Shown: positions 26,331-36,208 of the stretch, in pieces | Layout: every line of letters begins with the position of its first letter | Position numbering within the stretch: position 1 is the first letter of the stretch | NCBI GenBank assembly: GCA_015060445.1 | Contig: SUYL01000031.1 | Coordinates: forward strand, 29,014 to 93,013 | Origin: Bacteroidales bacterium | Lineage (GTDB): Bacteria > Bacteroidota > Bacteroidia > Bacteroidales > UBA932 | Length of the DNA: 64,000 bases | Reading direction: 5' to 3' | Notes under the pieces: generated by a model | The model's database searches: none | What the model saw: the letters and a program-made list of their open reading frames with translations, nothing else | Told to the model about the DNA's origin: nothing | Position numbers and translations under genes: made by a program

Positions 26331-27674
26331 TTAGATGATACCCTGCTCCAACATAGCCTGAGCAACTTTCATGAAACCTGCAATGTTTGCACCTTTCACG
26401 TAGTCTACTCTACCGTCAGGAAGCTGACCGAATTTAACGCAAGCCTCGTGGATGCTCTGCATGATGTAGTGAAGTTTAGCGTCAACCTCAGCACCAGACC
26501 AGCTGATATGAGTAGCGTTCTGAGTCATCTCAAGACCTGAAGTTGCTACACCACCTGCGTTAACTGCTTTACCAGGAGCGAATAGGATTTTTGCATCCTG
26601 GAAAGCCTTGATAGCCTCAGGAGTACAACCCATGTTAGAAACCTCACAGCAGCACCATGTACCGTTAGCAAGAAGTTGTTTAGCATCGTCACCGTTCAAC
26701 TCGTTCTGGAATGCGCAAGGAAGAGCGATATCACATTTTACGCTCCATGCTTTCTTGCCTGCAGTGAATTTTGCAGCACCAGGGAACTGGGTAGCCATAT
26801 CCTCAACTTTGTTGCGGTTTGATGAACGCATAACAAGCATGTAGTCGATCATCTCTTTAGTGATACCGTCTGGAATCTCGCAAACGCCGTCTGGACCAGA
26901 GATAGCAACAACTTTAGCACCTAACTCAGTAGCTTTGGTTGCAGCACCCCAAGCAACGTTACCGAATCCTGAAAGGGCAACAGTTTTACCTTTAATATCT
27001 TTACCTGCTTTTGCAAGAACGTGCTCAGTGAAATAAAGTGCACCGAAACCTGTAGCCTCTGGACGAAGGATTGAACCACCCCAGCAAGCACCTTTACCTG
27101 TAAGAACACCTGTATTGTACTCTCTTGCAAGTTTGGTGTACATACCGAACATGTAACCGATCTCACGTCCGCCAACACCTACGTCACCTGCAGGAACGTC
27201 CTGATCAGGACCGATGTTGTGCCGCAACTCAAGCATGAATGCCTGGCAGAAACGCATGATCTCAGCGTCAGATTTTCCTACTGGATCGAAATCTGAACCA
27301 CCTTTACCACCACCCATAGGAAGAGTAGTAAGTGCATTTTTGAAAGTCTGCTCAAAGCCCAAGAATTTAAGCATTGAAGGAGTTACTGCTTTATGGAAAC
27401 GGATACCTCCTTTGTATGGTCCAATAGCTGCGTTGAACTGTACACGGTAACCCAAGTTTGTCTGTACCTCACCTTTATCATCTACCCAAGTAACACGGAA
27501 TGTGAAGATTCTGTCTGGCTCAACGATTCTCTCAACGATTTTTGCTTTCTCAAACTCAGGATGCTGGTTGTAAACCTCCTCAATTGACTCAAGCACCTCG
27601 TGAACTGCCTGTAGATACTCTGGCTCATGGCTGTATTTAGCCTGAAGTTTCGCCATTATTTCAGCTGCTTTCAT
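26331..27674 (-). CDS. gdhA: NADP-type glutamate dehydrogenase
   Basis: Interconverts 2-oxoglutarate plus ammonia and glutamate. The 447 residues match the hexameric bacterial class. The catalytic-lysine region PMGGGKGGSDFDP is intact, the Rossmann segment VALSGFGNVAWGAA is present, and KYRVQ-like GYRVQFNAAIGPYKGG lies in the substrate domain. It is downstream of korAB on the same strand after a 63-base gap without a clear promoter, so 2-oxoglutarate made by KorAB would meet an enzyme that turns it into glutamate; this also links to GadB in the window. Confidence 0.97.
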   Translation of the reverse strand: MKAAEIMAKLQAKYSHEPEYLQAVHEVLESIEEVYNQHPEFEKAKIVERIVEPDRIFTFRVTWVDDKGEVQTNLGYRVQFNAAIGPYKGGIRFHKAVTPSMLKFLGFEQTFKNALTTLPMGGGKGGSDFDPVGKSDAEIMRFCQAFMLELRHNIGPDQDVPAGDVGVGGREIGYMFGMYTKLAREYNTGVLTGKGACWGGSILRPEATGFGALYFTEHVLAKAGKDIKGKTVALSGFGNVAWGAATKATELGAKVVAISGPDGVCEIPDGITKEMIDYMLVMRSSNRNKVEDMATQFPGAAKFTAGKKAWSVKCDIALPCAFQNELNGDDAKQLLANGTWCCCEVSNMGCTPEAIKAFQDAKILFAPGKAVNAGGVATSGLEMTQNATHISWSGAEVDAKLHYIMQSIHEACVKFGQLPDGRVDYVKGANIAGFMKVAQAMLEQGII

Positions 27675-27737
27675 AACTAATGATTTATTTTAAGTTGTTT
27701 TATTTATAAAAATTTTGTTAAGTGCCTTAATTCTTAA

Positions 27738-28757
27738 TTATTTAACCTCCCAAGTTGCACCTGAACGCAACAATTGGTCTATTGTAGAAATCTTTGCTTT
27801 CTCTTTAACCTCAGCCACCTGCTTGTGTACATTCTCATCATAGGTTGAGTCCTCAACATCTCTGATAACGCCCAATGCAACAGGGAAATCAGGATATTTC
27901 ATGTTTGCAAGCATTGTGTGGATAGGAAGTTTGTCATCTGAATGTGCGTCATGTACAAGGATATCCTTCTCAGTAACACCATTCTCACCAATGGTAACAA
28001 CCTTAAGTTGAAGACCGTCGAGAACAAGTCCCTTATCTCTGTTTGCGCCAAAAATCATTGGCTCACCATGTTTGAGGGTAATGGTTCTGTCTGCCCTTAC
28101 AGATCTCTCTGCAAATTCCTGGTGTGTACCGTCGTTGAAGATTACACAGTTTACAAGCATCTCCATAATGGATGTACCTTTATGTTTGGCTGCCTGCACC
28201 ATAATCTCCTGGTTAAGTTTCAACTCCGAATCCAAACTTCTTGCAAAGAATGTACCTCTTGCTCCCAATACCAATGCACCTGGAGTAAATGGCTCCTCTA
28301 TTGAACCATAAGGTGATGTTTTGGTAATGATACCCCTCTTTGATGTAGGAGAGTACTGTCCCTTTGTAAGACCGTAGATTCTGTTGTTGAACAGAATAAT
28401 GTTAAGGTCTATATTTCTTCTGATGGCATGGATAAAGTGGTTACCGCCAATTGCAAGTGAGTCACCGTCACCTGTAGCCTGCCATACAGACAATTTTGGA
28501 TTTGCCACCTTTACACCTGTAGAGATTGCTGTTGCCCTACCGTGGATTGAGTGGAATCCGTATGTATTCATATAATAAGGGAAACGTGAAGAACAACCGA
28601 TACCTGATACAAAAACCAAGTCCTCCTTGTTGATGTTAAGTTCCTCACATACCTCAGGCATTGCTTTTAGGACAGAAGCCAGAACTGCGTGGTCACCGCA
28701 ACCCGGACACCATCTTACTTCCTGATCACTTTTAAAGTCTTGTGATGTATATTTCAT
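27738..28757 (-). CDS. korB: 2-oxoacid:ferredoxin oxidoreductase, beta subunit
   Basis: Thiamine-diphosphate subunit of an oxygen-sensitive complex that links 2-oxoacid decarboxylation (probably 2-oxoglutarate and CoA) to ferredoxin. The 339 residues include RWCPGCGDHAV and GIGCSSRFPYY cluster/cofactor regions and the diphosphate-binding GDGDSLAIGGNHFIHA with NNRIYGLTKGQ. It is 31 bases after the alpha gene. The substrate may be 2-oxoglutarate or a broader 2-oxoacid set; sequence alone does not settle this. Confidence 0.94.
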   Translation of the reverse strand: MKYTSQDFKSDQEVRWCPGCGDHAVLASVLKAMPEVCEELNINKEDLVFVSGIGCSSRFPYYMNTYGFHSIHGRATAISTGVKVANPKLSVWQATGDGDSLAIGGNHFIHAIRRNIDLNIILFNNRIYGLTKGQYSPTSKRGIITKTSPYGSIEEPFTPGALVLGARGTFFARSLDSELKLNQEIMVQAAKHKGTSIMEMLVNCVIFNDGTHQEFAERSVRADRTITLKHGEPMIFGANRDKGLVLDGLQLKVVTIGENGVTEKDILVHDAHSDDKLPIHTMLANMKYPDFPVALGVIRDVEDSTYDENVHKQVAEVKEKAKISTIDQLLRSGATWEVK

Positions 28758-28788
28758 AACGATGTTTCTTTTGAAATTTAATTAATAA

Positions 28789-30618
28789 TTACAGAGCATT
28801 GACAGCGTCAACAATCTCTTTTACAATAAACGGTTGTCCTTGAACTTTATTCAACTGCTCAAATGTAAACTCAGGGTTAAGACCTCTCAAGTAGTTTACA
28901 AACTGGCCGCTGTTCAACTCGCAAACGATAATTTTCTTAAATCTCTTGAATACATCCTTAGTATTCTTAGGAAGCGGATTGATGTAGTCGAAATGGGCGA
29001 AACCTACATTCTTGCCTGCTGCAAGCAGTTCTTTTGTTGCTGTGTAAAGGTGACCGTAAGTACCACCCCAACCAACTATAAGGATATCTCCCTCCTGGTT
29101 GCCTACAACCTCAAGTTCAGGAATATAGTTTGCAACTCTTGCAACTTTCTCAGCCCTGTTTGCTACCATCAGTTCATGGTTCTGAGGATCTGATGAAATT
29201 GCACCGTGCTCTGCTTTCTCCAAACCTCCAACCCTGTGCTCCAATCCTGCTGTTCCAGGAAGGGCCCAGCGTCTTGCCCAACGCTCAAGGTCTCTCTCGT
29301 ATGGTTTGAATTTGCCCTCGCATTTGTCAATGATAGGAGGAACAATTGGTGGGTATTTGCTTACATCAGGAATTCTCCAAGGCTCCGAACCGTTGCCAAT
29401 GAAGCCCTCTGTAAGAAGGATTACAGGCATCATGTGCTCCAATGCATATTTTGCTGCATAGTATGCAGACTCAAAGCAATGTGATGGAGTACGTGCGGCC
29501 ATTACCATAATTGGACACTCACCGTTTCTGCCGTAAAGTGCCTGCATAAGGTCTGTCTGCTCAGTTTTTGTAGGGATACCTGTAGAAGGACCGCTCCTCT
29601 GTACATCAACAATTACAAGAGGCAACTCTGTAATCATTGCCAGACCCAATGCCTCTGATTTCAATGAAAGGCCGGGACCTGAAGTTGTTGTTACTGCAAG
29701 GTTACCTGCATATGCTGCACCAATAGATGTACAGATACCGGCAATCTCATCCTCGCACTGAACGGTTTTTGCGCCAAATGCTTTGTGGATAGCCAACTCC
29801 TCAAGAATTACTGTAGCAGGAGTGATAGGGTAAGAACCGCAGAAAATAGGCAAACCTGATTTCTCAGATGCTGCCAAAAGACCCCAAGCGGTAGCCTGGT
29901 TACCGTTAATGTTCCTGTATACGCCAGGCTCCTGGTTTGCAGGCTCAATTCTATAGGTATTAGGAATTGCGTGGATATTGTGTGCGTAATTGTAACCGTC
30001 ATTGAGCACTTTCTTGTTAGGGGCAATGAGGTTAGGTTTCTTCGCAAATTTCTTCTCAAGATACTCCTCTGTAAAATGTAGAGGGCGGTTGAACATGAAG
30101 TAACACATACCCAAAGTGAACATGTTCTTGCTACGTACTATTGATTTGTTGTCCAAACCGCTGTCCTTCAAGGACTCTTTTGTAAGAGTTGTAATAGGAG
30201 CCCAAATGATATGGTAATCTTTAAGGTTCATCTCCTCAATAGGGTCATTTGTCTTGAAACCGGCTTTCTCAAGGCCTTTCTCATCAAATGCATCTTCATC
30301 AAGGATAATGCTTGCTCCAGGTTTTGCCCATTTGGCATTTGCTTTAAGCGCTGCAGGGTTCATTGCCACCAATACATCGCAAAAGTCACCTGGGGTTTTT
30401 ACCTCTGTCTGTCCAATGTGTACCTGGAATCCCGATACTCCCGCTACAGTACCTTGCGGTGCTCTAATCTCAGCCGGATAATCTGGAAATGTAGAAATCT
30501 CATTTCCATACAACGCAGAGGCATCTGCAAACAAAGTACCGGTTAGCTGCATTCCATCTCCCGAGTCGCCGGTAAAACGGATTACGACCTCCTTTGTGTC
30601 AATAATTTTGTGTTCCAT
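28789..30618 (-). CDS. korA: 2-oxoacid:ferredoxin oxidoreductase, fused gamma-alpha subunit
   Basis: At 609 residues this is the fused form: an N-terminal gamma domain (about 1-190, RFTGDSGDGMQLTGTLFADA) and a C-terminal alpha domain (about 210-600, with ISGNEAV-like ATAWGLLAASEKSGLPIF, YPITPATVILEEL and TTTSGPGLSLKSEALG). It forms the enzyme with korB and suits an anaerobe that makes or uses 2-oxoglutarate reductively. A TACATTTG promoter box lies upstream at 30687-30694. Confidence 0.94.
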   Translation of the reverse strand: MEHKIIDTKEVVIRFTGDSGDGMQLTGTLFADASALYGNEISTFPDYPAEIRAPQGTVAGVSGFQVHIGQTEVKTPGDFCDVLVAMNPAALKANAKWAKPGASIILDEDAFDEKGLEKAGFKTNDPIEEMNLKDYHIIWAPITTLTKESLKDSGLDNKSIVRSKNMFTLGMCYFMFNRPLHFTEEYLEKKFAKKPNLIAPNKKVLNDGYNYAHNIHAIPNTYRIEPANQEPGVYRNINGNQATAWGLLAASEKSGLPIFCGSYPITPATVILEELAIHKAFGAKTVQCEDEIAGICTSIGAAYAGNLAVTTTSGPGLSLKSEALGLAMITELPLVIVDVQRSGPSTGIPTKTEQTDLMQALYGRNGECPIMVMAARTPSHCFESAYYAAKYALEHMMPVILLTEGFIGNGSEPWRIPDVSKYPPIVPPIIDKCEGKFKPYERDLERWARRWALPGTAGLEHRVGGLEKAEHGAISSDPQNHELMVANRAEKVARVANYIPELEVVGNQEGDILIVGWGGTYGHLYTATKELLAAGKNVGFAHFDYINPLPKNTKDVFKRFKKIIVCELNSGQFVNYLRGLNPEFTFEQLNKVQGQPFIVKEIVDAVNAL

Positions 30619-30686
30619 AAAGAATAATTCTCCTCTGTTACGTAAAATACGTAGTTATTTTTGTTAGTGTATTTTAAAAGATTACA

Positions 30687-30694
30687 CAAATGTA
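30687..30694 (-). promoter_or_regulatory. Minus-7 box upstream of korA
   Basis: Minus-strand TACATTTG matches TAnnTTTG exactly, placing the start of transcription about 62 bases before the korA ATG. No TTTG was found at the right distance for a minus-33 box. Confidence 0.5.
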
Positions 30695-30768
30695 ATGATA
30701 ATTCTTTACGATTTCTATTTTTTCAACAAAAATATTTCTGCAAAAATTGGAATCTTCTTCCCGACAAC

Positions 30769-30799
30769 AAAAAAAGGGACAGCCCATTTGCTGTCCCCC
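30769..30799 (-). terminator. Terminator of the uppS-bamA-skp operon
   Basis: GGGACAGC pairs with GCTGTCCC (8 bp, 6-base loop) and is followed on the minus strand by seven T. It lies 20 bases after the stop of the last skp-like gene. Confidence 0.9.
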
Positions 30800-30819
30800 T
30801 ATATTCCCCGGTATGCAGA

Positions 30820-31383
30820 TTATTCTGCTGCACCCTGCTCCTGGTTGCCCAACTGGGTAGGTTTTGTCTTGCTTGCAGGGATTCCCAACTCCTTCTTAGC
30901 ATCGGGAAGAAGATCTGTGCTTGATGCTCCTTTAAAAATTATGCCGCCTGCAGAAAGGTCGAGAATATAGGTGAATCCACCCTCAGTACCCAACTTCTCA
31001 ACAGCCTTGCTTGCCTTCTCATAAACAGGGGCAAACAGCGACTGCTGCAACTGTGCCATCTCCTGCTGTGCATTCTGGTTGAACATCTGGAGTCTCTGCT
31101 GCATCTCCTCCAACTCTTTTGTCTTTGCCTCAAGAATTGCTGCTGTCCATGTGGCATTCTTCTGCTGGTATGTCTGCAACTTGGTGTTGAACTCCTGCTG
31201 CATACCCTGCATTGTCTCCTCAAGTTCCTTAGCGTAATTCTCAAGTTTGATTACAGCAGAATCCCTCTCCGGCATCAATGCAACAAGTTCCTGCATATTG
31301 ATGTGGCCCAATTTGGTCTGGGCAAATGACTGTGTCGCAAACAGCACCATTACAAGTGCCAAAAATTTAGTTACGTTCTTCAT
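30820..31383 (-). CDS. OmpH/Skp-family periplasmic chaperone
   Basis: Periplasmic chaperone for outer-membrane proteins, 187 residues. The signal peptide MKNVTKFLALVMVLFATQSFA is followed by QTKLGHINMQELVALMPE. A long Gln- and Glu-rich helical hairpin (about 45-115, EMQQRLQMFNQNAQQEMAQL) forms the arm, then the beta core LDLSAGGIIFKG. The acidic C-terminal tail extends beyond E. coli Skp. It is the second of two skp-like genes after bamA. Confidence 0.92.
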   Translation of the reverse strand: MKNVTKFLALVMVLFATQSFAQTKLGHINMQELVALMPERDSAVIKLENYAKELEETMQGMQQEFNTKLQTYQQKNATWTAAILEAKTKELEEMQQRLQMFNQNAQQEMAQLQQSLFAPVYEKASKAVEKLGTEGGFTYILDLSAGGIIFKGASSTDLLPDAKKELGIPASKTKPTQLGNQEQGAAE

Positions 31384-31411
31384 ATTTTTAATTTATTGTT
31401 ATTATTTCAAA

Positions 31412-31921
31412 TCAGTTTCCCAGATTGGCAATAACTTTTGCGCTCAAATCGTAAGCCTCATTCCTGTAGGCAACCCCCTGCAAAACTGCAACATCAAGCA
31501 ACAGCATATAACCGCCTTCTGCTGCAACCTTTTTCACCGCCTCATCTACCTTTGCCTTTATGGGGTCAAGCAGTTCTCCGGATTTTTTCTGCATATTGCC
31601 GTCCTGTCCAAAATATCTGTTCTGCAACTGCTTTACAGCCTGCTCCCTGTTTATTATCTCATTCTCTTTCTGTTGTCTTGCCTGGGCAGAGAGATACTGT
31701 TTCTGGGACTGGTAGTTATTGTACATTGTCTCTATTACCGCATACTCTGCCTCAATCTCCTTCCGGTATTTTTCGCTCAACGATTCCAACTGGTTTTGGG
31801 CACTTGTATATGCAGGTATAGCCTTAAGAATCTTCTCTGTATCTATATACCCTATTTTCTGGGCATTCATCTGCAATGCAGAAAACAGCATTACAAAAAT
31901 GGCTACTGTAATTCTTTTCAT
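31412..31921 (-). CDS. OmpH/Skp-family periplasmic chaperone
   Basis: Periplasmic chaperone of 169 residues. Signal peptide MKRITVAIFVMLFSALQMNA is followed by QKIGYIDTEKILKAIP, the family start. A coiled-coil arm (about 45-115) and the core YMLLLDVAVLQGVAY follow. It lies 17 bases after bamA and 28 bases before the other skp-like gene, so client chaperones and the BAM insertase are made together. Confidence 0.93.
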   Translation of the reverse strand: MKRITVAIFVMLFSALQMNAQKIGYIDTEKILKAIPAYTSAQNQLESLSEKYRKEIEAEYAVIETMYNNYQSQKQYLSAQARQQKENEIINREQAVKQLQNRYFGQDGNMQKKSGELLDPIKAKVDEAVKKVAAEGGYMLLLDVAVLQGVAYRNEAYDLSAKVIANLGN

Positions 31922-31938
31922 AACCCTTTCTTTTAAAA

Positions 31939-34458
31939 TTAGAACTGCTGTCCTATTACAAAGTGGAACTGGCTACCACCTCTGTTGAGTTTCTCGTTAG
32001 GAACAGGGTCAAATCCGTAACCCCAGTCTATACCCAACATTCCTACAATTGGGAGCAATACCCTCAAACCTACTCCGGCAGACCTCTTTACCTCAAAAGG
32101 ATTGAAGTCCTTGATATCCTTCCAGCAGTTTCCTGCCTCAAGGAACAGCATGGCATAGATTGTTGACTGCGGCTGTAGGATTACAGGGTGTCTCAACTCA
32201 ACTGTAAACTTGTCGTATACCCTTCCGGCATAAGCATTGCCTTCTATAGGGGTAAGCGAATAGTTAGGATATCCCCTCAAGCCTATAATGTCGGAGCCGT
32301 ATGTGTTGTAACCGCTCATACCGTCACCACCCAACTGGAAACCTTCAAATGGAGAGTATCCCAAATCCTTGTTGTAATATCCGAGGTATCCGAAATCTGC
32401 AGATGTCTTCAGTACAAGGTCGCCAACCAACTTGGTATAAAGGGCACTCTTGAATGTCCATTTGTGGTACTCTATCCATTTGTACTTCTCCTGGTCTGTC
32501 ATTGTCTTGTAGTCTGTATCATCAGACCTGAACAATGAGTATGGAGGGGTAAGCTGCACACTGAACAGCATATCAGATCCGGTTCTCGGATAAACAGGCT
32601 GGTCTGTAGAGTTTCTGTTAAGAGATATCTTGTAACTCAAGTTGTTGGATTTTCCTGTATTGAACAGGAAGTTGTAGTTCCAGTCCTTGAGTTTGTACTG
32701 TTGCCAACTCAACTCATGGTAGAGTACAAAATAGTCATCAGGCCATTTGAGTCTTGAACCGAGAGATGCTGCTATACCATAAACCTCCATATACTCGTCA
32801 TTTGTAAGATAATAGTAGTACGAGTTTGTCTGGCGGGTATAGTAGATGGATGTACTGAGTGATGTAGGCTTCTTTCCTGTAAGCCAAGGCTCAAGAAAAC
32901 TTGCCGAAAGTGCAGTATAGTATGTACCGTTGGTCTGGAACCTTATGGAGAGTGTCTGTCCGTCTCCAAGAGGTACAGGTCTCCATGCACCTTTCTCAAA
33001 TGCACGTCTGATCGAGAAGTTGTTGAAACTTACACCCAATGTTCCTACAAAGGTGTTTCCACCCCATCCGCCGCTGAGTTCCAACTGGCTGTTCGGTTTC
33101 TCCTGCACATTGTATGCAATATCAACGGTATTGTTGTTTATATTGGGGAGAATGCTGTATCCCTCCTGCGACTGGAACCTCTCAGGGTCAAAGTGGCCTA
33201 TTGAACCCAACTCCCTTATTGACCTTTCAAAATCTGTCTGGCTGTAGAGGTAGCCCGGACGTGTATATACCGCCCTTCTTGCAACCTTCTCACTGGTTAT
33301 GGTGTTACCGTTTATTATCACATTGTTGAAGGTTGCAGGCTTGCCCTCCATAATCCTCATCTCAACATCAATTGAATCACCTTCAATGTTCATCTCTACA
33401 GGAACAATGCTGAAGAAAAGGTAACCGTTGTCGGTGTACATCTTCCTGATATCCCTATGTTGCTGCTTAGGGTCTCCCTGCAGTCTCTTCTCCATTGTAA
33501 CGAGGTCATAGATGTCTCCCTTCTTAATCATAAGGACACTGTTCAACTGCTCTGCCGTATATACAGAGTTTCCTGTCCATGTGATATCCCTGAAGTAATA
33601 TCTCTTTCCCTGGTTAAGGTTTATGTCAAGCACTATACGCCCGTCGGGAGTATAACTTATGGAATCGGACAATATTACGGCATCCCTGTATCCGGCCTCA
33701 TTGAATACCTCCATAAGGGCTGCCTTGTCATTCTCATACTCCTTTGAATTGAATTTCTTTGATTTGAAGAAGTTGTAGAGGCTGCGGTCCTTGGTCTTCT
33801 TCATGGCCTTGGCCAGTTTCTTTACCTTTATGCTCTCCTCTACACCGTTGAAGTTTATCTTCTCAATCTTTATCTTGTTCCCCTTGTTTACATGAAACGT
33901 TGCCTTTACGGCATTCTTCACTGTAGAGTCAGGTTCATGTGTCAAATGAACATCCACAAGGTAGAATCCCTTCTCCTTGTAATAGTTCTTTATGATGTCT
34001 ATAGAAGATTTCTCCACATAATCTGAGAGTTCGCCGCCCCTTCTGAGTTTCAGCCTCTCTGTAAGGTCAGATTCTTCAGACCTCCTTACACCACTGAAAA
34101 GCCATTTGGAAACCCTTGGACGCTCCTGCACTTTCAGTACAAGGATACAACTGTCACCTCTTGGAGAGAGGGAATCTATATAGAATCCCACATCGGAGAA
34201 TTTCCTCTGCAGCCACAACCTGTTTACTATTCCCGACAACTGTTGTCCGGGAATCTCAACCTTGTCACCTTCCTGCAATCCGGTAAGGGCAATGAGCCTG
34301 TCTCCGCTCAGGTAATTGACACCCTCAACCTTTATCTTCTTGAGGACATATTCTTTTGGTGATTCGTAATCCACAACAGCACCGTTCTGTGCAAAAACAG
34401 TGCATGGCATAATCAATGCCAGTACAATCAGTATTCTTTCCAATAGTTTCAATTTCAT
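31939..34458 (-). CDS. bamA: Outer-membrane protein assembly factor BamA
   Basis: Omp85-family insertase, 839 residues. Signal peptide ends MPCTVFA. About five POTRA repeats occupy residues 40-420, each with patterns such as LKKIKVEGVNYLSGDRL and FNNVIINGNTITSEKVARRA. The C-terminal barrel (about 460-839) has the lid-loop-like GSDIIGLRGYPNYSL (family motif VRGF replaced by LRGY) and ends in FVIGQQF, an outer-membrane C-terminal signature. Lies between uppS (14 bases upstream) and two skp-like genes. Confidence 0.95.
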   Translation of the reverse strand: MKLKLLERILIVLALIMPCTVFAQNGAVVDYESPKEYVLKKIKVEGVNYLSGDRLIALTGLQEGDKVEIPGQQLSGIVNRLWLQRKFSDVGFYIDSLSPRGDSCILVLKVQERPRVSKWLFSGVRRSEESDLTERLKLRRGGELSDYVEKSSIDIIKNYYKEKGFYLVDVHLTHEPDSTVKNAVKATFHVNKGNKIKIEKINFNGVEESIKVKKLAKAMKKTKDRSLYNFFKSKKFNSKEYENDKAALMEVFNEAGYRDAVILSDSISYTPDGRIVLDINLNQGKRYYFRDITWTGNSVYTAEQLNSVLMIKKGDIYDLVTMEKRLQGDPKQQHRDIRKMYTDNGYLFFSIVPVEMNIEGDSIDVEMRIMEGKPATFNNVIINGNTITSEKVARRAVYTRPGYLYSQTDFERSIRELGSIGHFDPERFQSQEGYSILPNINNNTVDIAYNVQEKPNSQLELSGGWGGNTFVGTLGVSFNNFSIRRAFEKGAWRPVPLGDGQTLSIRFQTNGTYYTALSASFLEPWLTGKKPTSLSTSIYYTRQTNSYYYYLTNDEYMEVYGIAASLGSRLKWPDDYFVLYHELSWQQYKLKDWNYNFLFNTGKSNNLSYKISLNRNSTDQPVYPRTGSDMLFSVQLTPPYSLFRSDDTDYKTMTDQEKYKWIEYHKWTFKSALYTKLVGDLVLKTSADFGYLGYYNKDLGYSPFEGFQLGGDGMSGYNTYGSDIIGLRGYPNYSLTPIEGNAYAGRVYDKFTVELRHPVILQPQSTIYAMLFLEAGNCWKDIKDFNPFEVKRSAGVGLRVLLPIVGMLGIDWGYGFDPVPNEKLNRGGSQFHFVIGQQF

Positions 34459-34472
34459 CTGACTACAATAAA

Positions 34473-35183
34473 TTAAACTTTTCCGAACCTTCTCTCCCTT
34501 TTGCTATAGGCGTCCAGTGCCTGCTGGAACTCCATTTTGCGAAAATCGGGCCAAAGCACTTCAGTAAAGTAATATTCTGTATAGGCTGTCTGCCATAACA
34601 TATAATTGCTGATTCTCTGCTCCCCGCTGGTACGGATCAGCAGATCCGGATGGGGAATGTCTGATGTAGAAAGGTTTGAATCAATCTCCTCTGCTGTTAT
34701 TGTAGGCTGCTCCCCTTTCCTCATTTTCTCCTCCACCACTTTGTTGGCAGCCTGCACAATATCCCACTTCCCGCTATAACTCAAAAAGACAATGAGTTGC
34801 AGACCGGTGTTCGTCTCTGTGAGTTTCATGCACTCGTCTATCTCATTCCTGAGTTTCTGGGACAACCTGCTGAAATCGCCTATTACCCTGAACCTTATCC
34901 CATTTTTCTGAAACAGGGGTGTCTCCATTGCTATAGCCTTAAGCATAAGTTGCATGAGTCCCTCTATCTCCTCTGCCGGCCTCTCCCAGTTTTCCTCTGA
35001 AAAAGCAAAGACACTCAAATATTTTATCCCCTTCTCCACTGCAAACTCGGTACAGGCCCTCACACTCTCAACTCCCTCCTTATGTCCGAAAAGCCTCTCC
35101 TGCCCACGCAGTTTGGCCCATCTCCCGTTGCCGTCCATAATTATGGTAACATGCTGGGGTATTGTGGTCTTCTCTTTTGTCAT
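34473..35183 (-). CDS. uppS: Isoprenyl transferase (undecaprenyl diphosphate synthase)
   Basis: Cis-prenyltransferase that makes the C55 lipid carrier for cell-wall and O-antigen precursors. I choose the ATG giving MTKEKTTIPQHV (236 residues), because the upstream TTG overlaps a promoter box. Motifs: HVTIIMDGNGRWAKLRG (catalytic Asp and Gly-rich loop), AFSEENWERP, and the C-terminal DLLIRTSGEQRISNYMLWQTAYTE with WPDF. It uses isopentenyl diphosphate from the MEP pathway whose first enzyme, Dxs, is also in the window. Confidence 0.95.
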   Translation of the reverse strand: MTKEKTTIPQHVTIIMDGNGRWAKLRGQERLFGHKEGVESVRACTEFAVEKGIKYLSVFAFSEENWERPAEEIEGLMQLMLKAIAMETPLFQKNGIRFRVIGDFSRLSQKLRNEIDECMKLTETNTGLQLIVFLSYSGKWDIVQAANKVVEEKMRKGEQPTITAEEIDSNLSTSDIPHPDLLIRTSGEQRISNYMLWQTAYTEYYFTEVLWPDFRKMEFQQALDAYSKRERRFGKV

Positions 35184-35207
35184 AAAAACATTTCTACAAA
35201 TTGGGCG

Positions 35208-35215
35208 CAAATATA
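35208..35215 (-). promoter_or_regulatory. Minus-7 box of the uppS-bamA-skp operon
   Basis: Minus-strand TATATTTG in the gap between nadK and uppS, about 25 bases before the uppS ATG. This supports the downstream ATG and an operon independent of nadK. No minus-33 TTTG at the expected distance. Confidence 0.55.
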
Positions 35216-35221
35216 AGAAAA

Positions 35222-36103
35222 TTATTGTATATTTCTCTTATCCTCACCCCATAATAGTTTTTGATTCAACGCGGCAATGAAATTATTGTTTATGGAAATG
35301 CTCTTGATTGGGAATTTCCCTTTTGTTATTGTGAGTTTCTCACCCGCATCAATATCAACGGAGCGGTTGTCAACTGTAAGCAATGCATGCGGATGCCTCC
35401 CCTGGAAGGTGATCTCCACAGAAGAGGTGTCGGGAACCACAAGAGGCCTCACATTGAGGTTATGGGGTGATATTGGGGCTATTATGAGGACACTCGAGTC
35501 TGGAGTTACAATGGGGCCGCCTATACTCAGGGAGTATGCGGTTGACCCTGTTGCGGTTGCTACCAGAATGCCGTCTGACCAGTATTTTGGAAGAGGTTGG
35601 CCATCTATTGCAATCTCTATTTCCAGCATTGAAGGATTCTGCCTCTGGATTGTTATCTCATTCATTGCATAGGGGTAGAACTCCTGGGCAAGCCCCTCCT
35701 TTTCAAGGTGGAGCAAGGTCCGCTCCTCCACTGCATAATCCCCTTTTATGAGTTTCTCTATCCACGGATTGTTCTCCTCCACACATGCGGTGGTAAGGAA
35801 TCCCAGCCTTCCGAAATTGATTCCCGCTATTGGAATCTGCCTCTGCCTCACCATAGTAAGGGACTCCAGGAAAGTTCCGTCGCCGCCAAGGGAGAGAAAA
35901 ATGTCAACATCTGCAGGAAGATCTTCCCAACTGGAGAAGAGTCCACCCTGTGGCAGTTCCTGCGAGAACTCCTTTATGAGATTATAGAATGACACATGGT
36001 AACAGAACTCAAAATGTCTGTATTCCTTTAGGTTGTCCACAAACAGGATAAGCCTTCCTATATTGGTCTTGTCTATCCTTTTGCCAAAAAGTGCTGCCTT
36101 CAT
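35222..36103 (-). CDS. nadK: NAD kinase
   Basis: Phosphorylates NAD to NADP. I use the ATG giving [14 protein letters not shown] (293 residues), since the longer frame adds a stretch without family likeness. Signature motifs: [12 protein letters not shown] (GGDG), the ENN-like [12 protein letters not shown], and [21 protein letters not shown]. It is divergent from pdxJ with 105 bases between the starts. Confidence 0.94.
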   Translation of the reverse strand: MKAALFGKRIDKTNIGRLILFVDNLKEYRHFEFCYHVSFYNLIKEFSQELPQGGLFSSWEDLPADVDIFLSLGGDGTFLESLTMVRQRQIPIAGINFGRLGFLTTACVEENNPWIEKLIKGDYAVEERTLLHLEKEGLAQEFYPYAMNEITIQRQNPSMLEIEIAIDGQPLPKYWSDGILVATATGSTAYSLSIGGPIVTPDSSVLIIAPISPHNLNVRPLVVPDTSSVEITFQGRHPHALLTVDNRSVDIDAGEKLTITKGKFPIKSISINNNFIAALNQKLLWGEDKRNIQ

Positions 36104-36208
36104 TTCCAAAATTTTATGCAAGATAAATATTTTTGGTCTAATGATTGTTCTCATATTGGGAAATTGTGCCTATTTTTGTATTTGAACAAATTAGAAACAA
36201 TCCCAGCC